From the NCBI GenBank assembly GCA_964586155.1, contig CAZPHC010000003.1:124001-188000 (forward strand): 64,000 nucleotides of DNA, written 5' to 3'. Made by a program: the position numbers and the translations under genes. The stretch comes from SXNM01 sp964586155. GTDB lineage: Bacteria > Myxococcota_A > UBA9042. Below the pieces are notes generated by a model. The model was not told where the DNA came from and made no database searches. It saw only the letters and a list, made by a program, of their open reading frames with translations. Below, piece after piece: positions 1 to 7,580 of this stretch (the first letter of the stretch is position 1; every line of letters begins with the position of its first letter).

Positions 1-1424
1 AGACCGTGCAGACGCTGGCGTTGCTGCTCGACGAGAAGCTCAGCGGCCGCGCCGCCGCGCCGACGCTGGTGGTCGCGCCGACGTCCGTGGTGCAGAACTG
101 GGTCGACGAGGCCCGTCGCTTCACCCCGGCGCTGCGGGTGCTGCGCCTCGCCGGCGAGGACCGCGCCGCGCGCGTCGCCAGCCTCGAGGCCGTCAACGAG
201 CACGACCTCATCGTCACGTCCTACGCGCTGCTGCGCCAGGACGCCGACGCGCTCGCGGCCACGACCTTCCACTACGTCGTGCTCGACGAAGCCCAGGCGG
301 TCAAGAACCCCAACAGCCAGACGGCGCGCGCTGCCCGCGGCCTGCGTTCGCGCCACCGCCTGACGCTGACGGGCACGCCGATCGAGAACAACCTGCTGGA
401 GCTCTGGAGCCAGCTCGAGTTCCTGATGCCGGGCTTCTTCGGCAGCCGCGCGCGCTTTGTCCGCCGCTACGGCGCGCTCGGGCCCGACGGCAGCCGCGAC
501 GGTGCCGCCGAGGAGCTGCGATCGCGCCTGCGGCCGTTCGTGTTGCGCCGGCTCAAGAGCGACGTCGACAAGGAGCTGCCGCCGATCACCGAGATGACGC
601 TGCGCTGCGAGCTGGGCGAGCAACAGCGCAAGCTCTACGAGCGGGTGCGCAACACGTATCGGTCGCGCGTGCTGGCGATGGTCGAGAAGGTCGGCCTCGA
701 GCGCTCGCGCCTCGGCGTGCTCGAGGCGTTGCTGCGCCTGCGCCAGGCGGCATGCCATCCGGAGCTGCTGCCCTTCGACGAGGCGCGCAAGGTCGCCGAG
801 TCGGCCAAGACCCGGATGTTCCTCAAGGTCCTCGGCGAGTTGCTCGAAGAGGGCCGCCGCGTGCTCGTCTTCAGCCAGTGGACGTCGATGTTGCGCATCC
901 TGCGCGCGGAGCTCGACGACATCGGCATCGAGTACGCCTACCTGGACGGCAGCACCCGCGATCGGCCCGGGGTCATCGAGCATTTCCAGCGGCCCGACGG
1001 CCCGCGCGTCTTCTTGATCAGCCTCAAGGCCGGCGGCGTCGGCTTGAACCTGACCGCCGCCGACACCGTCATCCACTACGATCCGTGGTGGAACCCGGCG
1101 GCCGAGCAGCAGGCCTCGGACCGCGCGCACCGCATCGGCCAGACCCGCCCGGTCCTGGTGCTGCGTCTGGTCGCAGAGGAGACGGTCGAGGAGATGATCC
1201 TCGTGCTACAGGAGCGCAAGCGGAACCTGATGCGCTCGGCGATCGAGAGCGACACCGATGGCGTCAAGTCCCTTGATCGCGACGACCTGATGCGTATCTT
1301 CGGGGGCGGCGGCGAGGAACTCCGCGAGGGGCAGCCCATTTTGACCGGCGAGTGGACCGAGCCCGGCGGGGACGGCGACGAGGACGCGGCGGCGCTGATC
1401 GCCGAAGCAGCACTGTGGTCGTGA
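1..1424 (+). CDS. SNF2-family DEAD/H helicase, C-terminal part (5' end outside window)
   Basis: Partial gene: the open frame runs in from the left edge, and the first complete codons (ACC GTG CAG) read T-V-Q, as expected just after a Walker A GKT. Later SNF2 motifs appear in order, counting the GTG at 6 as residue 1: Ia (LVVAPTSVVQNW, about 21), II DEAQ (94-97), III (TGTPIENN), IV (LVFSQWTSML), V (GGVGLNLTAADTVI) and VI (DRAHRIGQ). The family couples ATP hydrolysis to movement along DNA or remodelling of protein-DNA complexes in the cytoplasm. The C-terminus is complete. Bacterial homologues often carry an N-terminal SWIM zinc finger, which would lie outside the window. The next gene follows without a gap. 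The family call is secure; the biological target cannot be read from the sequence. Confidence 0.93.
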   Translation, partial: TVQTLALLLDEKLSGRAAAPTLVVAPTSVVQNWVDEARRFTPALRVLRLAGEDRAARVASLEAVNEHDLIVTSYALLRQDADALAATTFHYVVLDEAQAVKNPNSQTARAARGLRSRHRLTLTGTPIENNLLELWSQLEFLMPGFFGSRARFVRRYGALGPDGSRDGAAEELRSRLRPFVLRRLKSDVDKELPPITEMTLRCELGEQQRKLYERVRNTYRSRVLAMVEKVGLERSRLGVLEALLRLRQAACHPELLPFDEARKVAESAKTRMFLKVLGELLEEGRRVLVFSQWTSMLRILRAELDDIGIEYAYLDGSTRDRPGVIEHFQRPDGPRVFLISLKAGGVGLNLTAADTVIHYDPWWNPAAEQQASDRAHRIGQTRPVLVLRLVAEETVEEMILVLQERKRNLMRSAIESDTDGVKSLDRDDLMRIFGGGGEELREGQPILTGEWTEPGGDGDEDAAALIAEAALWS

Positions 1425-1447
1425 TGGACCACCGGATGGAGCGGACG

Positions 1448-2080
1448 ATGGTGCAAGGGGACGACCGTGAGGTGGCCGCAATCGCTCGCGCAGGCGGCCC
1501 TGGCTGCCGACGAGGCGGGTTCCAGGGTGCCGTGATGGCGGCCCTCTTGCTCGCCGCCGCGCTCGCGGCGTGCGGCACCGATGAGGGCGGCGGAGGCACC
1601 AGCGATGCCGCCGTCCTCGACTCGACCGGCAATGACGGCGCGACCGCGACCGACACCGCCAGCGGCGACGACGCCGGCGACACGACCTCGGCGACCGACA
1701 CCGCCAAGGCGGACGACGCCACGACCACCGAGGACAGCACGTCGACCGCCGATGTTGACCAGGGCCCGACCTTCCACGCCGTCTGGACCGACGTCTTCGT
1801 CGCCCAGGGCTGCTCGGGCAAGTACTGCCACGGCGGCGTCTGGCCCGACGAGGACGCCGCGTACGCGGACGTGATGAAGGGCAAGACCGCTGTCGCCAAG
1901 TGCACCTCCAAGACGATGGTCGTCCCAGGCAAGCCCGAGCAGAGCCTGCTCTGGCTCAAGTGCGATGCCGCCGCCGTGCACGGTTGCGGCGACAAGATGC
2001 CCGCCGGATCGCCCAAGGGCCTGCCCGCCGATCTGTCGAAACTGCTGAAAGATTGGATTGCTGCCGGCGCCAAGCGATAG
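1448..2080 (+). CDS. Lipoprotein with haem-c-like CX4CH motif
   Basis: A 210-residue predicted lipoprotein. The start at 1448 is chosen for the GGAG at 1438-1441; ATGs at 1424, which overlaps the helicase stop, and 1535 are alternatives. An Arg-containing segment leads into a hydrophobic stretch and lipobox LAAC (Cys42). A Thr/Asp/Ala-rich linker follows (about 45-100). The folded part has C122-X4-C127-H128, a variant of the CXXCH haem-binding motif with four residues between the cysteines, then PGKPEQSLL and a late Met-Pro that could be an axial ligand. The downstream half resembles the opposite-strand gene at 2867-3343, which has a normal CXXCH. Likely role: an outer-envelope haem protein or a redox-inactive relative. 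Haem attachment is inferred, not shown. Confidence 0.7.
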   Translation: MVQGDDREVAAIARAGGPGCRRGGFQGAVMAALLLAAALAACGTDEGGGGTSDAAVLDSTGNDGATATDTASGDDAGDTTSATDTAKADDATTTEDSTSTADVDQGPTFHAVWTDVFVAQGCSGKYCHGGVWPDEDAAYADVMKGKTAVAKCTSKTMVVPGKPEQSLLWLKCDAAAVHGCGDKMPAGSPKGLPADLSKLLKDWIAAGAKR

Positions 2081-2126
2081 TGCCACACCGCGCCATCGGG
2101 GGCGCTCGGGTCGTGGTGGAGGGTTC

Positions 2127-2795
2127 ATGTCCGCAATGTGCCTGCGACAGTCGATCGGCTCGGGTGCCTCGCGTGCGGTCGGCTCGCGTCCGATGGCGGC
2201 GCTGTGGGTGTGTGCGCTGACGACGCTCGCGCTCGCAGGCTGCGGCCGCACGCTGCAGCCACGCACCAACACCAACATCGACACCGCGAACTGGAAGTCG
2301 GGGGCCGTCGTTGACGCCTCGCAGGCGTTCCCGATCGCGTTCTGGGCCGACGCGTGCGCGTCGCCGAAGGAAGTCGAGCTGGGCGGCGACACCGTGCGCA
2401 TCGACCAATGGTTGCCGTACCTGGCGCGGCGGATGAACGAGAGCGTCGTCTCGCACGGTCTGTACGACGTGCGCTTCGCCGCGATCGGCGCCGCGGTGCA
2501 GAAGACGACGCTCGACGCCGGCCGCCTGACCTACGCCTGCGTCCCCGGGGCCAAGCAGAAGTTCGAGCGCGAGGCCGTCCGCGTCGCGCGGATCGAGTAC
2601 GTCACCGGCCGCACGGAGCGCATCGTCAGCGATCAGGGCGTGTCGGTGCGCATCGCGGTGATCGTCGGCCCGGCACGGCTCGAGTACGAGGCGCGCGCGC
2701 CCGGCCGCAACTGGTACGAGCAGGTCTTCGGCGATCTGGGCCGGCAGGTGCTCTCGGATCCGGCGTTCTGGGCCGCGGTCAAGACCGGCCCCTAG
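2127..2795 (+). CDS. Unrecognised lipoprotein
   Basis: 222 residues. The ATG at 2127 is set by a strong GGAGGG at 2117-2122. The N-terminus carries Arg residues, a hydrophobic run and lipobox LAGC (Cys39), so the product should be exported and lipid-anchored. The mature part is a mixed alpha/beta sequence with no further Cys pairs, metal motifs or repeats that I recognise; I assign no function. It lies 46 bases after the preceding lipoprotein gene on the same strand and may share its transcript. It converges with the cytochrome-like gene on the other strand across a 71-base gap. Confidence 0.75.
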   Translation: MSAMCLRQSIGSGASRAVGSRPMAALWVCALTTLALAGCGRTLQPRTNTNIDTANWKSGAVVDASQAFPIAFWADACASPKEVELGGDTVRIDQWLPYLARRMNESVVSHGLYDVRFAAIGAAVQKTTLDAGRLTYACVPGAKQKFEREAVRVARIEYVTGRTERIVSDQGVSVRIAVIVGPARLEYEARAPGRNWYEQVFGDLGRQVLSDPAFWAAVKTGP

Positions 2796-2866
2796 CCCCA
2801 CCATCGTCCACAGGTCCGTGGCGGCGGTGCCTGGCGCCCGCGGCCGCTTCGTCGCTGCTGCGGCGG

Positions 2867-3343
2867 CTAGTTGGCGCCGTCGGCGATCCAGGTGCGCAGC
2901 TTGGCGATGGCGTCAGCGTCCGGGCCGCCCACGCGGATCGTCATGTCGGTCACGCCGTCGGCGTCGCAGCCGGCCTTGCCCGCGATGTCGAAGCCCTTGC
3001 GCACGTCGGCGTCGAGTACGGCCATCACCAGGCTCTGCTCCGGCTTGCCGGGGACGACGAAGGGCACGTCGTTGCAGGCGGCCTGGTTGCCCGTCAGGCC
3101 CTTGGCGCTGCCCTTGAGCGTGCTGCGCGCGGTGTCGACCGTGCTGAAGTCGAGGCTGCTCTCGGTGGTCGAGGTCTTGCCATCGACGCCCGGCGCGTGG
3201 CAGTTGGCGCATTTGTTGAGGTAGCTGTCGTAGGCCTGGGTGAAGTCGTCGCCGCTGCCGGCGGTGGCCTCGCAACCGACGATGGACGTGAGCAGGGCCA
3301 GAGAGGCGGTGGCGGTCGAGACGCGGCGGCGGAGGGTCGTCAT
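2867..3343 (-). CDS. c-type cytochrome-like lipoprotein (CXXCH)
   Basis: 158 residues. The start at 3343 is set by an ATGA overlap with the stop of the upstream gene (3340-3342). After three Arg residues and a hydrophobic run comes a lipobox-like SIVGC (Cys24). A single classical haem motif C45-A-N-C48-H49 follows in a CANCHAPG context, typical of small monohaem cytochrome c domains. The C-terminal half contains PGKPEQSLV and ends in a short helix, closely matching the end of the lipoprotein at 1448-2080. Predicted role: periplasm-facing electron transfer or haem binding. It is the last gene of a six-gene operon whose other members are envelope proteins. A longer frame upstream is only the antisense of the neighbouring gene. 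Confidence 0.8.
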   Translation of the reverse strand: MTTLRRRVSTATASLALLTSIVGCEATAGSGDDFTQAYDSYLNKCANCHAPGVDGKTSTTESSLDFSTVDTARSTLKGSAKGLTGNQAACNDVPFVVPGKPEQSLVMAVLDADVRKGFDIAGKAGCDADGVTDMTIRVGGPDADAIAKLRTWIADGAN

Positions 3344-6300
3344 GGGTGGGCTGCTCCGGCGCCGGCGGGGCGGCGCGCATCGAGGATCGAGAGATAGAGC
3401 TGCAGGCGATCGCGCGCCCGCTGCCAACGGGGGTGGCCGTGGTGGCAGAGGGCAGCATAGACCTTGCCGGCGTCGACGGCCAGATCCCGGCCCAGCGGCG
3501 GTAGCGGCGCGTCGCCGAAGAGGTGCAGCTCCGCTGCCGCCTCGACCAACCAGATGCGCTCGGCGCTGGCCTCGTTGCCCGTGGCCCGGGCGAGGCGCTC
3601 GGCGTCACGCAGGCCGGCGCCCAGGCTGGCCATCGCTGCGCTGCGGTCGCCTTGCAGCCCCTGCGCCAGCGCGAGGTGCCAATAGGCCGCGGCCCGGGCC
3701 TGCAGCCGAGGGTCGTCATCGGCGAGGTCGTCGAGCGCGGCGATCCGGCGTCGCAGCAGCGCCACCGCTGGCGCGGGCTCGCGTCGTCCGAGCAGGGCCC
3801 GCGCGCGCAGGCCGTCGATCAACGCGCGGACCCGCGCCGGATCGATCTCCAGCTTGGGCTGGTGGGGTCGCCGGCCATCCATCCAGTCCGCGTCGCTGAC
3901 GCCCGCGAGCGCCGCCTCGCTGGTGTCGAGCGCGGCGAGGCTCGCCGCGAACTCCGCCTGATCCAAGGTCGTCGCCGCCAGCACCAGCGCCGCCCGCGCC
4001 CGGTTGGCCTTGGCGACCGCCGCGCTGGTGCCGCCGCTCGCCGGCGGCAACGCCAGCAGCCGCTCGCTCGCTGCTCGCGCAGCTGCGCCGTCGCCGCTCT
4101 CGAAGGCGTACAGGGCCGTCCTGTCGAGCGCCAGCGGCAGCATCGGCGCCAGCGTCGGCGAGCCGGAGCAGAGCAGGACCGCGGCCTGGCCGTCCGTCAC
4201 TGCGCCCTTGCCGTCGCCGATCTGCCAGCGCGAACGGGCTCGCGCCAGCAGCAGGCTGACGCGCACGGCGTCGTCGTCGAAGGGCAGCGCCGCCCTGGCG
4301 GTGAAGGACTCGAGCGCCAACCGATGGTTGCCGACCGCGGCCTGCAGCAGGCCGATGGCGTGCAGCAGCGTGCCGCGCAGGCGCATGTCGGCCGACGAGA
4401 GCTCCAGCGCCAGCCGGTAGCGATCGTGCGCCAGGACCGCGAAGCTGCGGCCCTGGCCGGCGAGGAAGCGGCGCTGCGCGACCCAGCCGAGCAGCATCTG
4501 CACATGGCGCGAGGGCTGCGGCGTCGCGGCGGCGATCAGCAGGTCGGCTTCGGCGCGGTCCAGCGCCTGGTCGCGGGCGTCGTCGTCGAGGCCGTCGAAT
4601 CCGACCACGTCGAGCCAGGCGCCGAGGAAGCGGCGCGGCGGCGCGTCCGGCGTCTTGGCGTAGCGACGATCGACATCGGCTCGCACCTTGGCCGCCGCGG
4701 CGATGAGCTTGCGCCCTTGATCCCGCCGCGCCCGCGCCGAGAGCGGGATCGTCGCCGGCCACGCGCCGAGCTCCCGCAGCCGGGCCATGGCGAAGCCGAC
4801 GTGGGCCTCCATGTCGTCGTCGATCAGCGTCACGCCGAAGAAGTTGCCGCGCGCGTCCCCGACCGCGCCCTTGGACCAGGCGATCCAGGCGCGCTCGAGC
4901 ACGACCTGGCGGAACACGCCGATGGCGCTCGGGCGCTCGGGGTGGTCGCGTGGCACGAAGCTGGCCCAGGTGTTGGCGAATTGGTAGAGCAGCTCGCCCG
5001 AGTCGACCGCAGCCGCCCGCGACAGGGTCGCGCGCACGATGGCCCGTCGCCGGTCGAGCTCGCGCTGCTGGCGGTACAAAGCGAAGACGCCGGCGCGTGC
5101 CGCCTCGTCGCGCGCGGCGTCGTCCTGCGCCGGCGCCGTCTGCGCACCCGGTGCACGCGGCGTCACGGCGAGCAGGGCACGCTCCAGGTCGATGCGCATC
5201 GCCAGCACGCCGTCCGGGGCGAGCGCGTCGGGCCCGCTGCGGCTGCGCCACAGGTCGAGCAATGCGCCACGCTCGGCCGCCGGCCGACCGCGCAGCAGCG
5301 CGGCCATGAAGCGGTCGGCGATCGACAGGCGCTCGACCTCGCGCAGCTCGCTCGCCGCCGAGAGCCGGGCGAGCATCGCCAGCGCCGCTTCGTGTGCCTG
5401 CAGCGCGCGCAGCTGCGGCACCGCGACGTCCGCGAGCAGCCGCAGCGTCTCGCTGTCGTGGACCTTGGCGACGTCGATCGACACCAGCGCGGCCAGGGCC
5501 ACCTCCTCGCGGCCGAGCGCGTCCTCGATCTCGGCCAGGACGACCTTCGCCGTCGTGCGGACCTCGACGTCGGCGTGGTCGGCGAGGGCCGTGAGCTTCT
5601 TGCGCCGGATCGCCTGGGCCTCGGCGTAGGTCTCGTCGCGGGCGCCGCTCTCGAGCCGGGCCGTGTCCTGGCGATGGTCGAGCAGCAGCGCGATCGCCTC
5701 GGCCCAGCCGTCGATCCGCGCCGCAAGCGGGCTGCCGGCGGCGGCGGCTGCGGCGCGGCGGGCGAACCAGCGCGAGGCGACGAGGTCGTCGTTGCGCAGC
5801 CGCAGCAGGGTCAGGGTTCGCCAGGCGGCGACCTGCTCGGCGACGTTCTGCGTCCGCTGCAGCAGGTGGTGCGTCAGCAGCGCGCGTTCGTCGTCGTCGC
5901 GGGTGGCGTCGAGCGCGGTCTGCAGCCGCGACTCGCTCCAGCTCGAGGGCACCACGCCGTCCAGCGGCAGCCTGAAGACGTCGAGGCGGCCCTTGGTCTC
6001 GCAGGTCAACACCAGGTCGTTGCGCGACGGCGCCGGATAGCGGCAGCTCCACGCGCCGCTCGTCAGCTGCTCGACGCGGTCCAGGCGCACGGGCGGGTCG
6101 GCGCGGCTGTCGAAGGCGCTGCGAAAGACCACGCTGCGGTCGTCGCCGTCGATCGCGCCGTCGTGGTTGGTGTCGCCCAGCGACTGGACGAAGTAGAGCC
6201 AGCGGCCGTCCGGCGAGAACGCCGGGAAGCCCGAGACGCCGGGCAGATCGACCCGGACCACACGGTCGGCGCCGCGCCCCTGCAGCCGGCGCAGGTGCAG

Positions 6301-6990
6301 GCCCGAGCCGAGCTGCATCGCGAACTGGACGCCGACCGTCGTGCTCGCACGCTCGACCGGGACGTAGGCCAGCCAGGCGCCGTCGCGCGAGATCGCCGGC
6401 GTCGTCACGCTGCGATCGACCACCACCTCGGCCGTCGCCACACGGGCGTCGGCGTCCCCGACCGGCACCTTGCGCAGCACCGCCTCGCCGTGCATCGACG
6501 AGCGCGAGACCACGCCGATGGCGCTGCTGTCCGGGTACCAGAAGGCGAAGCTCTCGGCCGTGCGGCCATCGCCGATGCAGCGGCGCTTGTCGAGGTCGGG
6601 CCAGCTGCGCAGGCAGACGTCGCCGGTCGCGTCGTCGCGGGTCGAGAGGTACAGCAGCGAGCGGCCGTCCGGCGAGGGCCGCAGCAGGCTCAGGTCGGCC
6701 CCTTCGTCGAAGAGGCCGCGCACGCCGCCGTCGCCGAAGCGGCTGGCGTAGGCGCCTGCGACCGCGTCGCGGTTGCTGATGAAGAGCAGCGTCGTCTCGT
6801 CGGGATGCAACACGCCGAGCAGCTGGTCCGAGTCGCCGGCGGTCAGGCGCGCCGGCTTGCGCAGGCCGGCGTCGAGGCCGACGTTGCCGCGCTGGGTGGC
6901 CGGGGCGGTGGCCGCGATCAGCGCGACGGCGAGCGCCGTCAGCGCGGCGGCGGCGGCGCGACGGTCCCGGCGCGGGGGCAGGTGGCTCAT
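3340..6990 (-). CDS. Exported beta-propeller plus TPR-like protein
   Basis: 1,216 residues. The ATG at 6990-6988 overlaps the upstream stop as ATGA. A signal peptide is visible (Arg cluster, then a hydrophobic segment at about 12-31 ending APATQ). Residues about 35-330 contain TolB/WD40-like strands, with recurring phrases such as SPDGRWLYFV and PDGRSLLYLS and an Asp-rich calcium-type loop (DTNHDGAIDGDD). The remaining 850 residues are Ala/Leu/Arg-rich helical repeats of TPR character. Such proteins usually act as extracytoplasmic scaffolds. Position in the operon, between the YdbL-like lipoprotein and the cytochrome-like lipoprotein, suggests a periplasmic partner of the same envelope machine, but this is inference. 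No enzymatic motif is visible. Confidence 0.72.
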   Translation of the reverse strand: MSHLPPRRDRRAAAAALTALAVALIAATAPATQRGNVGLDAGLRKPARLTAGDSDQLLGVLHPDETTLLFISNRDAVAGAYASRFGDGGVRGLFDEGADLSLLRPSPDGRSLLYLSTRDDATGDVCLRSWPDLDKRRCIGDGRTAESFAFWYPDSSAIGVVSRSSMHGEAVLRKVPVGDADARVATAEVVVDRSVTTPAISRDGAWLAYVPVERASTTVGVQFAMQLGSGLHLRRLQGRGADRVVRVDLPGVSGFPAFSPDGRWLYFVQSLGDTNHDGAIDGDDRSVVFRSAFDSRADPPVRLDRVEQLTSGAWSCRYPAPSRNDLVLTCETKGRLDVFRLPLDGVVPSSWSESRLQTALDATRDDDERALLTHHLLQRTQNVAEQVAAWRTLTLLRLRNDDLVASRWFARRAAAAAAGSPLAARIDGWAEAIALLLDHRQDTARLESGARDETYAEAQAIRRKKLTALADHADVEVRTTAKVVLAEIEDALGREEVALAALVSIDVAKVHDSETLRLLADVAVPQLRALQAHEAALAMLARLSAASELREVERLSIADRFMAALLRGRPAAERGALLDLWRSRSGPDALAPDGVLAMRIDLERALLAVTPRAPGAQTAPAQDDAARDEAARAGVFALYRQQRELDRRRAIVRATLSRAAAVDSGELLYQFANTWASFVPRDHPERPSAIGVFRQVVLERAWIAWSKGAVGDARGNFFGVTLIDDDMEAHVGFAMARLRELGAWPATIPLSARARRDQGRKLIAAAAKVRADVDRRYAKTPDAPPRRFLGAWLDVVGFDGLDDDARDQALDRAEADLLIAAATPQPSRHVQMLLGWVAQRRFLAGQGRSFAVLAHDRYRLALELSSADMRLRGTLLHAIGLLQAAVGNHRLALESFTARAALPFDDDAVRVSLLLARARSRWQIGDGKGAVTDGQAAVLLCSGSPTLAPMLPLALDRTALYAFESGDGAAARAASERLLALPPASGGTSAAVAKANRARAALVLAATTLDQAEFAASLAALDTSEAALAGVSDADWMDGRRPHQPKLEIDPARVRALIDGLRARALLGRREPAPAVALLRRRIAALDDLADDDPRLQARAAAYWHLALAQGLQGDRSAAMASLGAGLRDAERLARATGNEASAERIWLVEAAAELHLFGDAPLPPLGRDLAVDAGKVYAALCHHGHPRWQRARDRLQLYLSILDARRPAGAGAAHP

Positions 6991-7580
6991 TCGCAGGCCT
7001 TCTGCCGCCACGTCTCGGGCTCGACCTCGACCCAGCCGCCGCAGACGACGCGCTCGAGGTGGTGCTTGCGCCAGCTGCGCTGCAGGCTCTCGGCCGACAC
7101 GCCCGGGGCCTTGCGCGCCATCCACAGCCAGATCTGCTGCCGGCTGCGGTTGATCCGTTCGATGACGCGACCGACGTCGGCGGCGTCGACGGCGCCGGCG
7201 CAGGTCGAGGGGGTCGGCCGCAGCGTGCCCGCCAGCGACTCGCCGATGCATTTGCGCCGCAGCAGGTCGTCGACCCGCGTCGCCTCGTCGCGGTGGGTGC
7301 GCGTCATTGCCTCGATCGCGTCGTCCTCGGCCGACGGGCGCCAACCGGCGGCCTCCAGCGTCGCGCGCGTCAGCGGCGAGGGCTGCGGCCGGATCGCCGC
7401 GACGTCCAGCGCCTCTTCGAGCTCGGCGAAGCGGCCGGCGGCCTCGGCCTCCAGCGCGGTGCGGCGGTCGACGATGACGACGTCGGGCGCGCGGATGCAG
7501 CCGCCGAGCGTCGTCGCGAGCGTGAGCGTCGCCGCGAGCGCGGGCAGGTGGGCGGCGATGGTTCGGCGCGGACGGGTCAC
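6987..7580 (-). CDS. YdbL-like (DUF1318-type) lipoprotein
   Basis: 197 residues. I prefer the GTG at 7580 because GTGA (7577-7580) overlaps the upstream stop, matching the other junctions of the operon; a start at 7613 would overlap the upstream gene by 37 bases. The signal peptide ends in lipobox LGGC (Cys28), followed at once by APDVVIVDRRTALEAEAAG, which resembles DUF1318 proteins of deltaproteobacteria. In E. coli, ydbL (DUF1318) sits beside ydbH, an AsmA-like intermembrane bridge protein, and YdbL modulates that bridge. The gene directly upstream here is also an AsmA/YdbH-like giant, which supports the assignment. The C-terminal half (a tryptophan/arginine-rich helix, then Cys residues) is not part of the family as I know it. 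Confidence 0.5.
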   Translation of the reverse strand: MTRPRRTIAAHLPALAATLTLATTLGGCIRAPDVVIVDRRTALEAEAAGRFAELEEALDVAAIRPQPSPLTRATLEAAGWRPSAEDDAIEAMTRTHRDEATRVDDLLRRKCIGESLAGTLRPTPSTCAGAVDAADVGRVIERINRSRQQIWLWMARKAPGVSAESLQRSWRKHHLERVVCGGWVEVEPETWRQKACE

